From a virus: a DNA stretch of 64,000 nt. The stretch covers positions 1-64,000 of IMG/VR virus record IMGVR_UViG_3300021365_002389; one strand, 5' to 3'. Shown piece by piece: positions 36,001 through 43,992 of the stretch. The notes under the pieces were generated by a model. It did not search any database. It was not told the origin of the DNA and saw only the letters and a program-made list of their open reading frames with translations. The stretch's first letter is position 1. Each line of letters opens with the position of its first letter. Both the position numbers and the translations under genes were made by a program.

Positions 36001-38975
36001 GCTTTTCTATCCTCAGTAAATCTAATACCTGCATTTTTTGCTAGTCTGGTGAAAATAACACTGCTAGGATCAGCATAATCAAAGTTATTTTCGACAGATG
36101 ATTGAATGAGTATTTCTTTTTGTTCGGCAGTTAAAAAATTGTTATATTCACCAATATCAATGTTGTCATTTGTCATATCAACAAGATCAACAACAAGATC
36201 CCTGGGTGCATTACCCTCCAGCAATCCCTCCACCTCTGATTTAGTGCAGGTATCAGAAATATCCTCATGAAGCTGGTATAGTTGCTCCTCTGTCACTGGA
36301 CTTATTGTCACTTGATCTAGGTTATCTCCCGTAAGAGTGGTATTTTTTATGTCTAGGTTTTCGCATATTTCAAGCAACTTAACTTGGCTTTCGGCGTTCT
36401 CAATTAAAAGATTTAACCTCAACTCTCCGTAAGATTCTAATAGTTTATTTTTATTTTCAGTTTCTTTATCCTCACTCTGCTCTGGCCCACATCCCAGCAA
36501 GGCTGTAACAACATCCTTAAAGATGTCTAGTATCATTTGTTTCAGAAAGCTCTCAATAATTTTTTCAACAGCCAAGCGCCAGCCTTTTTGACTGTCTCTG
36601 GTTGTTATCTTGTACCTTAAAAAATCAACCGTATAAGCCTTTGAAGATCTGTTGGTTTCGCTAACAACGTCACGAACAAGCGTTTTGAGTGGTCCGGGTT
36701 CATCAATAAGAGGATCTAGAATTAACTCATTAACGCCATCACCAATAAGATCGAATATGCAGCTTACCTGCCTGTAGATTTCCCTTTCAATTTCTTGAAG
36801 TAAAAAATCAGGTCTGTTTATATAAGATTCTACATTATCAGCAGATATTCTCAATTTACCAAATTCAAATACTGATTCTCCAGATAAAATCTTCTCCGGA
36901 TTTTCTAATACCTCAAAGGCATACTTTTTTTGAAGGAATAATATCGCATCTTTTGACTTAACAAGGATACCTGCTATCAGAGCTTTTTTATCTGCTCTAT
37001 TGCTAACAAGATCATATATTTGAAATGCCTCCGACAAAGCTGACGATAATCCTGTATCACAAGAACCAACAGCACTTCTTACGGCATTGTGAAGTTCTTT
37101 ACTAGAGATAAAATCTTTCTTTGCCCTAATTGTCCTTAAGTCTTTTTCAGACGGAAAAAGTTTAGTGTCTCCAGACGCTTTAGCCATTTTTTGTGAAGAG
37201 CTTTTTTTCCGATCACCGTCATCCATCAGTTTTGATATATCTTTTAAACTAGTAGAACTTCCTTGGTTGGTAGTATTTGCTATTTTACTCTTAAAGAAAC
37301 TATTGGCGTTTAAATTAGGATATGTATATTGAGTTAAGAAAGTAGTCCACGGTGGTATATCTTTTCTACCCTCAAATGTTGATAGCTCAGTTGAATAATA
37401 AAAATATCCCACTGAAGTGTTTGTCAATTCTTTGAACGCATTTTCAGAACTATTATCTTTTATGAGATTCTTCTTGGATAACCCGAGACCATCCAAAATA
37501 AGTGAACCATTATAGAAGGCATATCTTATTTCAAACTCAGGAGACATTCTAAATTCTATCATGTCATAGGTTTCATTAGGCAAGGCGTTCAGAGAAATAA
37601 ATTTTTGAACTGATTGATTTGTTAATCTAAAATTCTCCAGTTGATTCCTTATATTGAACCCTGATATCATACTTGGCGTTACTCTAGCGTTTGAAATTGC
37701 GTCAGAGTAATTGCTGATTACCTTTTCTGTTTGAACCAGGGCTGGTAACATGTTTTTAATTTGATATACCACACCTCTATTCACCGAGTTATTTGATATT
37801 AGTTTTTTGCTTATTTGGTAGGGTGATAAATAAGATTCATATGGTACTGTGTTTACCTGATTGTTGCGGTTTTTATTCTTAGTCTTAGCTTGTTTACCAC
37901 CCTTGCCCTTCTGGTTTCCTTCGTTTATTTGAACTTCTGGCGGTGGTGTTGTGGTGGTTGCAATATCTTTCAAGCTTTGTATATCGGCTAATTGAACTCT
38001 TGCCCCAAGGAGCCAGACAGATACTCCATCAGGCGCAGGGGGCCGGTCCCGGTCACCATATTTAGTTAAAAACTCTAACCTGCTTACAAATTCTCTTCTG
38101 TCCTCTTGGGGGACATAATCTATTTCCATAAAGGCTAGCATTTTTGATGTAGCTTTCTTAAGAAATGTCCTTTTTCTACCAAGGTAGTTACCGTCATTAG
38201 AAAATTTAGCATCGTAGCTATTAGCAGATCTTGATCTTGTTCTAGAGAGGTAGTAAATAAATCCATCCCTAGCGTTATAATAAACAACCGAGGGACTCTG
38301 AGATGGGCGGAGGTTCTTAGTCCAATCAACAAAATCTAACCCATCTCTCTGTTTTGTTTGAATTTTGTTTTCTATATCGTCTGCTTCCTCTATATTTTTT
38401 CCCAAGGTTGCTTCGGTAGGATTTAGACCAAAAGATTTTCTTATTTTTATAGTTCTATTTTGAGATGACTGGTATTTTATAGCTGGGAGTCTAAGATAAT
38501 TTAATTCTTCGCTATCCTCTTTATACAAAGCTAGTTCGGAAACAGTTAACAGAGAATTAGCAGAGGGCGATTGTGTAACAAATTGATATACTTGTTGCAA
38601 CTCAGTTATCATTGAGGCTCTAGACAAAGGAGAAAAATCAAACTGTGTTATAGCTTCAGATAAATTTTTTGGCTGTTCTAGCTTGATAACTGTTGCATTT
38701 TGTGGGTAAATAGCAGTATAAGCCATGGCATCTTCTAAGGTTATACTATTATCATTATCAGTTATGGGTCCACCAGAATTTATCACTGTTCCAATTTCTG
38801 GAAATGCCCCGTAATTTATAAAAGAATCATGTATCCCCTCAATAACCCATTTATTTCTCTCGTTGTCATAGTCATAAGTTATGCCAGATCTCCCGCCAGA
38901 TCCGTCAAACCCAGTATTGTCTGCGTATCTTTCAGGGTATGGATTTACTATGTCATTTAATCTATTAGTATTCAT
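33015..38975 (-). CDS. Large virion structural protein (1986 aa) between needle and gp25-like genes
   Basis: The protein begins MNTNRLNDIVNPYPERYADN and is largely helical and charged with no recognised domain. A low-complexity linker (TTTTPPPEVQINEGNQKGKG) lies near residue 345, and long Glu/Lys/Leu-rich helical stretches follow between about 480 and 1150. The C-terminal half is richer in Tyr, Pro and Asn. It sits between the gp5-type hub/needle genes and gp25, so it is probably a hub or inner baseplate component. The length would suit a tape measure, but the lack of an obvious long hydrophobic helical repeat argues against it. Confidence 0.6.
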   Translation of the reverse strand: MNTNRLNDIVNPYPERYADNTGFDGSGGRSGITYDYDNERNKWVIEGIHDSFINYGAFPEIGTVINSGGPITDNDNSITLEDAMAYTAIYPQNATVIKLEQPKNLSEAITQFDFSPLSRASMITELQQVYQFVTQSPSANSLLTVSELALYKEDSEELNYLRLPAIKYQSSQNRTIKIRKSFGLNPTEATLGKNIEEADDIENKIQTKQRDGLDFVDWTKNLRPSQSPSVVYYNARDGFIYYLSRTRSRSANSYDAKFSNDGNYLGRKRTFLKKATSKMLAFMEIDYVPQEDRREFVSRLEFLTKYGDRDRPPAPDGVSVWLLGARVQLADIQSLKDIATTTTPPPEVQINEGNQKGKGGKQAKTKNKNRNNQVNTVPYESYLSPYQISKKLISNNSVNRGVVYQIKNMLPALVQTEKVISNYSDAISNARVTPSMISGFNIRNQLENFRLTNQSVQKFISLNALPNETYDMIEFRMSPEFEIRYAFYNGSLILDGLGLSKKNLIKDNSSENAFKELTNTSVGYFYYSTELSTFEGRKDIPPWTTFLTQYTYPNLNANSFFKSKIANTTNQGSSTSLKDISKLMDDGDRKKSSSQKMAKASGDTKLFPSEKDLRTIRAKKDFISSKELHNAVRSAVGSCDTGLSSALSEAFQIYDLVSNRADKKALIAGILVKSKDAILFLQKKYAFEVLENPEKILSGESVFEFGKLRISADNVESYINRPDFLLQEIEREIYRQVSCIFDLIGDGVNELILDPLIDEPGPLKTLVRDVVSETNRSSKAYTVDFLRYKITTRDSQKGWRLAVEKIIESFLKQMILDIFKDVVTALLGCGPEQSEDKETENKNKLLESYGELRLNLLIENAESQVKLLEICENLDIKNTTLTGDNLDQVTISPVTEEQLYQLHEDISDTCTKSEVEGLLEGNAPRDLVVDLVDMTNDNIDIGEYNNFLTAEQKEILIQSSVENNFDYADPSSVIFTRLAKNAGIRFTEDRKALGITETAKIRLKMSAESFRSGDIRYATLDFDENKLREYFKELGKALGPDSLPSSPLVPEDAFCDPKLLAARGLEGVGVSLEQLNLEVQQGTQAELTKLLDLCELFNGAFDGFDLKFFNKWEEGLPIAEGYRAILEKIAFLSRLFQAFISDALSMSAEAADAPLERQRTSVRDTQLWSTITTNFGTQRIIPKVRMVPNPTDREKDDVFQWYISAGVDQTFVVNFQIRGNTVFLAGQRPSDSPEDEEEFMTESLGSFELNRNNGMGINKGTLHNYIKEDGLLFRAYSAALDNYNNEIATSINALVENTVIRSRTIEGGFPLAIANPNKIAEIVTSFYITNSDRLRPLTQAISEPLFATNGDPCVLTQQERIAIACLNSIQTRISNFILNSGVLFPALGWGMGVPDIIDMISGYLAKKFEYEMTDKKMFDIYLKSMDDVDKAFSKGPANAAGVLFDISTTNDLREKFKLAIKFSVQSMFFNISKQSFENPGRNPYENQATDNRGTTLLNYLRTGEVLPEGRDQVANYNPSNSLAGFTDGEFNRPAVAPTVAALQQAGGFDGSAELTWTQQYGYYYMPISLLNALTMIYYDYAVKPQQRLPNFKFFAEKRVANADDTLLTAINPENVSAFSERFSGYPLTVAGETYYSDEEVMKAIKLYERQFGTYERYLNVLKTPLYSGGDGSYDFLSYKHGEVSYTILGNTPQENEFRTLQLGALEFNSPTFTDNSENDGRDFFNPLYSMYVPIFKRLPAEEQDFWIKEALKYNYSDASLVSYIPLGDEMGTAEQRANPNTQKAFAFYERKRVLEIATPPNGDYTFMRLYKRAYSTFLNHNPYAPVGERTSDGKAKIKAWVSKERTEALARNTSSNDELSGVINSYGSQERNNFDMINYPQPGQWGIRRGKLVLDPDYLRRGGGPAPYNAQGYQLISLEDDILSYWKYLIANSAGAASSRQNDLIKVAINHVYYILSSLTQRHIANINPDDDSSSINILKRHLGLS

Positions 38976-38976
38976 T

Positions 38977-39912
38977 TTAGTTTGTGCTATTATAAGGACT
39001 GTTTATAAAGCCTTCCCCGATCGGAGTATAAAAATTTGTATTATGTAAAACAACATTAGTCTGGTGAGCATTTAAATCTCCCATCAAAAGAGCAACATTG
39101 TTTAATTGAGATATACAAGCTGCTGCCAAGTCTGGCGATGGCGATGATGGTCCGCCAACAAGAGGAGCACTAACATGAACATGAGCGGCTAAAGCTGCCA
39201 CCAAAGACAAATAAGCATTAATCAAACTAAACACAATACCATTTAAGTCAGTAATTAATTTGTTTTGGTCTTTCATCGCATTAACAAGACTGTTCCCTAA
39301 GACCAAGGGCTGTAATTCTGACCCTTTATTTCCTGCTATCAGATCTATGCCGGAGATAACTGATATTCTAATACCCTGTGAGTTAAAAACATCAGTTCCC
39401 GTCACTAACTTTATACCCTCACGAGCAACAACTCTGACATCATCAGCTTTTATTGCTATTGCCGATTTGGCCCTTGATACTCCTACTTTGCCATCATGCA
39501 AACTAAAATAGTCATCAATATCGGCTTTTTGGCTTATATAAATTCTAGCCGCATCAAGCTCTGGACTCTTGTTCGTAAAAACTGCTTCATTAGTGTTCGG
39601 ATTTTTTGCTCTAGCTAGACGACCAGACATGCCGGCAATAATATCTATACAGCCTGCATGAGTGTTTCCTCGTCCACCATATCCACTCGTAACGCCCCTT
39701 GGTCTATCCCTACCATAAACAATCATACAGTTTGACGGTCTGTATTCAGGCTCAACGACTTCTGGACCTGACCTTGATGGGTTTGGGACCGGCTCTATAA
39801 TTTTCTCGTTAAACATACCGCCGTTTAATTTAAAGAAGTCAGTGAAGTTAGAGGACTGCTCCAACAACTTCTTATCAACACCAAACTTCATATCTACAGG
39901 AACTATTGGCAT
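38977..39912 (-). CDS. Baseplate spike/needle-like protein (candidate separate gp5C equivalent)
   Basis: The 311-aa protein has short alternating strands in the middle (about 120-200: RIYISQKAD, KVGVSRAKSAIAIKADDVRV, EGIKLVTG, GIDLIAG), as in spike proteins with a beta-helical shaft. A hydrophobic helix follows (210-245), then an HVH motif at about 244-246; His-X-His motifs bind iron at the tips of some phage spikes. It directly follows the gp5-type lysozyme gene. In T4 the OB-fold, lysozyme and beta-helix are one protein cut during assembly; here the shaft-like part appears to be a separate gene (inference). Confidence 0.6.
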   Translation of the reverse strand: MPIVPVDMKFGVDKKLLEQSSNFTDFFKLNGGMFNEKIIEPVPNPSRSGPEVVEPEYRPSNCMIVYGRDRPRGVTSGYGGRGNTHAGCIDIIAGMSGRLARAKNPNTNEAVFTNKSPELDAARIYISQKADIDDYFSLHDGKVGVSRAKSAIAIKADDVRVVAREGIKLVTGTDVFNSQGIRISVISGIDLIAGNKGSELQPLVLGNSLVNAMKDQNKLITDLNGIVFSLINAYLSLVAALAAHVHVSAPLVGGPSSPSPDLAAACISQLNNVALLMGDLNAHQTNVVLHNTNFYTPIGEGFINSPYNSTN

Positions 39913-39917
39913 GTTTA

Positions 39918-41288
39918 CTATTTCCTCAACTTATCTTTATCTGTATATTTAAAGTTTTTGTTTCCAAAGAAAAACTCTGCCTCTTGCATCCTTCTTTTTC
40001 TAAATGCTGGGGTTAGATCTAAAAACGCTGAATATATTTCTTGCGGACTTCCTTTTCGATTCATGACTTTAGCAATTCTTAAAAGTGCTCTAGGCCCGCA
40101 CTGATATGATGCAGAAGTAACGGCGATTATCATGTCATCAGTAACCTCTACATCTTTTTTCAGATTGCCTATGAATCTCTTAACTGTTGGCACTACATCA
40201 TGCTCAAGCATTAATCTTTGTGCTTCAATCGGTGAAATGCTTGTATAATCTCCAGGTACAATTTTTGAATAGTTCGTAGTACCGTATTTAACCCAGGCTG
40301 TTTTTGGCACAGGTTTAAGTTTTCCGTCTCTGTCTAAACTGCCGACAGTTCCCCAGGTTGATCTTGGTCTAGTCTCCTGCAAGATAGACTCAAGCTTTGC
40401 TCGGCGGGCAGATCCGCCCGATCGTGGCGAGTCATCGACAACAGAACCATATCCGGCGCTATCAAGGCGCTCCTTGGTTCTTGTGTTGTAATCCCAATCT
40501 TCTCTTATTTGCGGAATAAAACCTTCGTGAGAGGCAATAAATTCGCCCAGTTCAGTTGTTGCCGCAGAAGAAAGAAGTGTGCCACCGGCTCGCAGATCAC
40601 CGGCAAGTTCAAAATCTGCTACTGAGTAAATCGTATTACACTTTTGTTTCAGTTGTGCCGGCGAGATCGCTCCAGCAGTTCTTGCATTCGATCCAGGGTT
40701 TTGTGATCCAGCATCTGCTTTCCCTGTTGCCGGAGTTACAGATGACGGTTGTATAAAATCACTACAAACCTTAAAGGCTGAACTGGGTGTTAGACCGGCT
40801 ATATCAACTCCTCTAGTATAGTTTGATTTTATGGTGCCATTAAAAAATTCTAATGGCGACTTTGGATATTGAAGGTCACCAAGAAACTCAGATCCTGGCT
40901 CCAAAGATGAAAACAAGTTAGCTTGAGTTGAGCTAAACTCTGGGTGTAGGAAAGCCTTACATATTTGAAGTCTACCAAAAGCGGTATCCTCATTAGGTGG
41001 TCCCTCTATTATTGGCAGATAGTCATGTATGTTTCTTGCTCGGCCTCTTACGGAAACAGTTGCCAATGCGCCCTCTCCCCTTGTTACCGGCTTAGTAATA
41101 GCCTTACACACATAATCATTTTTGTCTGCGGTTATGTCCGTGGTATACTGTTGTCTGATAATTTTTTTGAACTCAGACACACCATTATTAGAATCTAGAT
41201 CAAAACCTCTTCGTAGAGGAGCTTCTTTTCTGCGTGGAGTTGTAGCTGGGTTGGGGTTCAAACCTCTATTTGTTTTAGGGACTGACAT
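39918..41288 (-). CDS. Baseplate hub with OB-fold and lysozyme domain, T4 gp5-like
   Basis: This 456-aa protein carries an N-terminal OB-fold-like region (about 40-120: FKKIIRQQYTTD, VCKAITKPVTRG, TVSVRGRA) and a C-terminal phage-lysozyme-like domain (about 245-445). The catalytic Glu is in ASHEGF (Glu255). WVKYGTT (about 332-338) and SPIEAQRLMLEHDV resemble the substrate-groove and helix motifs of GH24 lysozymes. About 75 residues separate the two, more than in T4 lysozyme. In T4-like phages this enzyme opens peptidoglycan for tail-tube passage. The T4 beta-helix part is absent and may be supplied by the next gene. Confidence 0.8.
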   Translation of the reverse strand: MSVPKTNRGLNPNPATTPRRKEAPLRRGFDLDSNNGVSEFKKIIRQQYTTDITADKNDYVCKAITKPVTRGEGALATVSVRGRARNIHDYLPIIEGPPNEDTAFGRLQICKAFLHPEFSSTQANLFSSLEPGSEFLGDLQYPKSPLEFFNGTIKSNYTRGVDIAGLTPSSAFKVCSDFIQPSSVTPATGKADAGSQNPGSNARTAGAISPAQLKQKCNTIYSVADFELAGDLRAGGTLLSSAATTELGEFIASHEGFIPQIREDWDYNTRTKERLDSAGYGSVVDDSPRSGGSARRAKLESILQETRPRSTWGTVGSLDRDGKLKPVPKTAWVKYGTTNYSKIVPGDYTSISPIEAQRLMLEHDVVPTVKRFIGNLKKDVEVTDDMIIAVTSASYQCGPRALLRIAKVMNRKGSPQEIYSAFLDLTPAFRKRRMQEAEFFFGNKNFKYTDKDKLRK

Positions 41289-41582
41289 TTACTTTTCCTC
41301 GTTTATAATGTCAAATAGACTGTCTTTATCCTCATCAGATAATGCATTTGAATTTGATTGACTTTCTTTTTTATAAACTAGTGTAGCTAGCTTGACAAGT
41401 TGCTCATTACTTCTTTGCAAAGTTTCAACAAATTTAGCTGCTATATTTCCAGAATCTGAATATCGATCTTTCGAAACGCTCATATACTCTTTAAGTTCGT
41501 CAAGAAGTATTTCAGTTTCTTGACGATCATTGTTTATATTAGCAAGTGCTTGTTCTATTAAAGAATCTAGATCTTTTCTCAT
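41289..41582 (-). CDS. Small charged helical protein (97 aa), function unknown
   Basis: The protein begins MRKDLDSLIEQALANINNDR and is almost entirely predicted helix, rich in Glu, Lys, Leu and Ser, with a possible coiled coil between about 10 and 70. No cysteines, signal peptide or membrane segment is seen. A GAGGG element lies upstream of the ATG and its stop abuts the gp5-like gene, so it belongs to the baseplate operon. It could be an assembly factor or chaperone, but nothing in the sequence decides this. Confidence 0.6.
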   Translation of the reverse strand: MRKDLDSLIEQALANINNDRQETEILLDELKEYMSVSKDRYSDSGNIAAKFVETLQRSNEQLVKLATLVYKKESQSNSNALSDEDKDSLFDIINEEK

Positions 41583-41609
41583 ATTTTGCCCTCGAATATA
41601 AATAGAACG

Positions 41610-42299
41610 TCACTTAATTTCTCCCCTGTCCCATTTTTCCTTAAAAACTCTAAACCTGGCTCGCATTTTATTTAGACAACCAACTATCTGTTTGGTGTTT
41701 AGCCCTGTTATCTCTCTCATATAAAGATAAACCGCTTTTTTATTAAAAATTTCTATGTCTTCTATGTTTTTCATTAAAGTTAGTACGGCATCTAAAACTT
41801 TTTGATCGTTTCCTTTCATCTTTAGTCTTTGCCAACTTTCTACTTCATTCAGTAAAAAAGCCCAAAATTCTCTTTCCTCTGCCTCAGATAAAAAATCCGA
41901 CCTGTTAACATCGGCGATCTCTACCTCTTTTATCATGAGATCATAATTTATCTCTCTTTTGTTTTTTTGAGTTTGTTTTTTAGCCTTGTGGGTAAACCAG
42001 TTTTTCGTTACAACAGAAAAATATGAGAAAGCCTTAGTGCCTTGTGTAGGATCAAACTTAGACAATATTGTTGTTAGCCAAATTTTACAGTCGTCTTTTA
42101 ATACATCAATGTTTTCAAGGGAAGTAAATTTATAAGTATATACGATCTTGTCAACAAGCTCATTAAACGCTGGCTGGATTTGTTCTATGTAAAGTTTAGA
42201 CCTTACAGATAGATCATCAGTGCTGCAATAAGCAATTATTGCTCTCTCCGTATCTTTTGTAAAGTAATGGTTTTTATTCCTCTTCTTGGTCGATTTCAA
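41610..42299 (-). CDS. Sigma factor for late transcription, T4 gp55-like
   Basis: The 229-aa protein has a sigma70 region-2-like segment at about 60-115: VLKDDCKIWLTTILSKFDPT followed by AFSYFSVVTKNWF and a Lys-rich stretch, the helix layout used for -10 recognition and core binding. T4 gp55 (185 aa) has the same layout. The extra C-terminal part (about 175-222: KKAVYLYMREITGLNTKQIV) resembles a helix-turn-helix and may act as a region 4. It should direct host RNA polymerase to late phage promoters. It overlaps the small membrane protein gene by 26 bases. Confidence 0.78.
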   Translation of the reverse strand: MKSTKKRNKNHYFTKDTERAIIAYCSTDDLSVRSKLYIEQIQPAFNELVDKIVYTYKFTSLENIDVLKDDCKIWLTTILSKFDPTQGTKAFSYFSVVTKNWFTHKAKKQTQKNKREINYDLMIKEVEIADVNRSDFLSEAEEREFWAFLLNEVESWQRLKMKGNDQKVLDAVLTLMKNIEDIEIFNKKAVYLYMREITGLNTKQIVGCLNKMRARFRVFKEKWDRGEIK

Positions 42300-42552
42300 A
42301 ATTTACCTTCATTCCTGTTATGAACTCTGAAAAATCTTTCGTATGATTTAGGAGCCCTTGTAGAGTTGTGTCTCCATAAAACGTTTCAAGACCATAAACC
42401 TTTTCTAGGTGATCGTGATATACCTGTATCATATCCGAAAGGGCTTCAAAGTTTGTAGAAAAATAATTAAAGCGAATCAAAAGCTGCCTAACATACCAAA
42501 CAAAGAAAATATTACAGATAACAGAAAAGGCCAAAATATAATAAAGAGTCAT
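42274..42552 (-). CDS. Small membrane-anchored protein (92 aa), function unknown
   Basis: The N-terminus MTLYYILAFSVICNIFFVWY forms a single hydrophobic segment, most likely a membrane anchor. The remainder is cytoplasmic-type and acidic at its end (VNFEIDQEEE), with LEKVYGLETFYGD in the middle. It overlaps the sigma gene by 26 bases and the zinc-ribbon gene by 4, so the three are co-translated. The role is unknown. Confidence 0.7.
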   Translation of the reverse strand: MTLYYILAFSVICNIFFVWYVRQLLIRFNYFSTNFEALSDMIQVYHDHLEKVYGLETFYGDTTLQGLLNHTKDFSEFITGMKVNFEIDQEEE

Positions 42553-42809
42553 TTTCTTACCTCTTTCCTTTTTTTAGCTTTTTCATTTTCTATCTCTTTC
42601 TTAGCTTCTTCTATTGTCTCTATGACAACGCTTCCAATTTCTGGTTTTTTTTGTGTAACTTTATTTCTCACATTTATTGGGTTTCCAAGAAATTTTGAAA
42701 CAGTGCCGATTTCACCACAAATCTCACACTTTGTTATTTCATCTTTATAAGAATGAATTACATCAAATTGTTGATTGCACTTATTGCAAACATAGGTGTA
42801 CTTTGGCAT
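42549..42809 (-). CDS. FmdB-type zinc-ribbon protein (86 aa)
   Basis: The protein begins MPKYTYVCNKCNQQFDVIHS, with a CxxC pair at 8-11 and a second CxxC (CEICG) near 32-35, forming a zinc ribbon like those of the FmdB family. The C-terminal half is Lys/Glu-rich and probably helical. FmdB-type proteins are small regulators of unclear function; in phages they may bind nucleic acid or protein partners. It overlaps neighbours on both sides by 1-4 bases. Confidence 0.75.
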   Translation of the reverse strand: MPKYTYVCNKCNQQFDVIHSYKDEITKCEICGEIGTVSKFLGNPINVRNKVTQKKPEIGSVVIETIEEAKKEIENEKAKKRKEVRK

Positions 42810-42985
42810 TACTCTGTTTCAAATACCTGAGTTTTAAAACTGGGTGGGTTTGTTACAGTAACATCGCCCGCTTCATTAATTTCTAAATCCCAATCAGACA
42901 AAAGCTCAGTAATATCTTTCTCTTCTGCAAGGCACTTCTGAAGTGTCATCAATAGTGCTCCAATTGCTTGCTGTGATAATTTCAT
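42809..42985 (-). CDS. Short conserved-looking gene (58 aa), function unknown
   Basis: Translation from the ATG at 42985 gives MKLSQQAIGALLMTLQKCLA and ends FKTQVFETE, 58 residues, with an acidic C-terminal half. GGAGAAATAAAATG provides a good ribosome site. It overlaps the stop of the GDP-mannose dehydratase gene (ATGA) and the ATG of the zinc-ribbon gene (TAATG). Exact overlaps at both ends argue strongly that it is a real gene. It is helical at the start; no domain is recognised. Confidence 0.75.
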   Translation of the reverse strand: MKLSQQAIGALLMTLQKCLAEEKDITELLSDWDLEINEAGDVTVTNPPSFKTQVFETE

Positions 42986-43992
42986 TTTATTTCTCCTTTA
43001 TTTTTTGCGACGAGTTTATAGTCTTCCTCGTACATTTGTTTTGCTAATTCTTTAAATGTTATTTTTGGTTCCCAGTTTAATTTCTTTTTTGCTTTTTCGG
43101 GATTACCGAGAAGATAAGGAACTTCATGGGGTCTGAAAAGTCTTGGGTCAATATACAGATGTTTATCGACATCAAGACCAGCATGTGAGAAAACTTCTTC
43201 CAAAAATTCTCTAACTGTATGAGTTTCGCCTGTGGCGATAACATAATCATCTGGCTCATCTTGTTGTAGCATGAGCCACATGGCCTCGGTATAGTCGCCA
43301 GCGAAACCCCAGTCTCTTTTTGCCTCTAGGTTACCTAAGAAAAGTTTGTCTTGTAACCCCTGTTTGATTCTGGCTGCTGCTAAAGTTATCTTCCTTGTAA
43401 CAAACGTTTCGCCTCGGCGTGGAGACTCATGATTAAAAAGTATTCCACTTGAAACATGCATACCATATGCTAGTCGATAATTTCTACAGAGATTGTGAGC
43501 AAATACTTTAGCACAAGCATACGGAGATGCTGGCATTAAGCTAGAATCCTCATTGAAAGGATAATTTGGATTATCGCCATACATTTCTGAAGATGATGCT
43601 TGGTAAAATTTTGCATTTGGTACAAGTTCCTTACAGGCATTTAAAAGCCGCAAGGTTCCCATAGCTATTCCATCTACCGTGTGTTCAGGTATTTCAAAAG
43701 ATACTCTAACATGCGACATCGCTGCTAGATTATAGATCTCGTCTGGCTTGTATTTATTTATTAGTTCCCATGTTCTAGAAGTGTCGTTAAGGTCATAAAA
43801 TTCAAGAATAAAATTTGGCCTATCAAATAAACGATCGATCCTGTCAGTACAGATAGTAGAGGTTCTTCTTTTTGCCCCAATCACTCTGTACCCTTTATCT
43901 AATAAAAGTTCTACAAGATATGATCCGTCTTGTCCTGTTACGCCAGTAACAAAAGCTGTCTTATTGTAGGACTTTGTTTGCGTACCAGTCAT
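42982..43992 (-). CDS. gmd: GDP-mannose 4,6-dehydratase
   Basis: This 336-aa short-chain dehydrogenase begins with the NAD(P)-binding motif AFVTGVTGQDGSYL, typical of Gmd (TGITGQDG). The active-site region has SSSEMYGD (Ser/Glu pair) and SPYACAKVFAHN (YxxxK), and substrate residues follow in NHESPRRGETFVTRK. It converts GDP-D-mannose to GDP-4-keto-6-deoxymannose, the first step to GDP-L-fucose. The start overlaps the fucose synthase gene by 32 bases, with GGAG seven bases upstream of the ATG. GDP-mannose itself must come from the host or from outside this window. Confidence 0.93.
   Translation of the reverse strand: MTGTQTKSYNKTAFVTGVTGQDGSYLVELLLDKGYRVIGAKRRTSTICTDRIDRLFDRPNFILEFYDLNDTSRTWELINKYKPDEIYNLAAMSHVRVSFEIPEHTVDGIAMGTLRLLNACKELVPNAKFYQASSSEMYGDNPNYPFNEDSSLMPASPYACAKVFAHNLCRNYRLAYGMHVSSGILFNHESPRRGETFVTRKITLAAARIKQGLQDKLFLGNLEAKRDWGFAGDYTEAMWLMLQQDEPDDYVIATGETHTVREFLEEVFSHAGLDVDKHLYIDPRLFRPHEVPYLLGNPEKAKKKLNWEPKITFKELAKQMYEEDYKLVAKNKGEIK

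Noticed and set aside
33015-38975. Tape measure protein assignment for the 1986-aa gene
   Set aside because: No long hydrophobic segment or repetitive coiled coil, and the location is in the hub/wedge cluster rather than after tube and chaperone genes.
41597-41604. TATAAATA, identical to the T4 late promoter core
   Set aside because: It is on the plus strand, reading against the sigma gene and all other genes. One AT-rich octamer is expected by chance.
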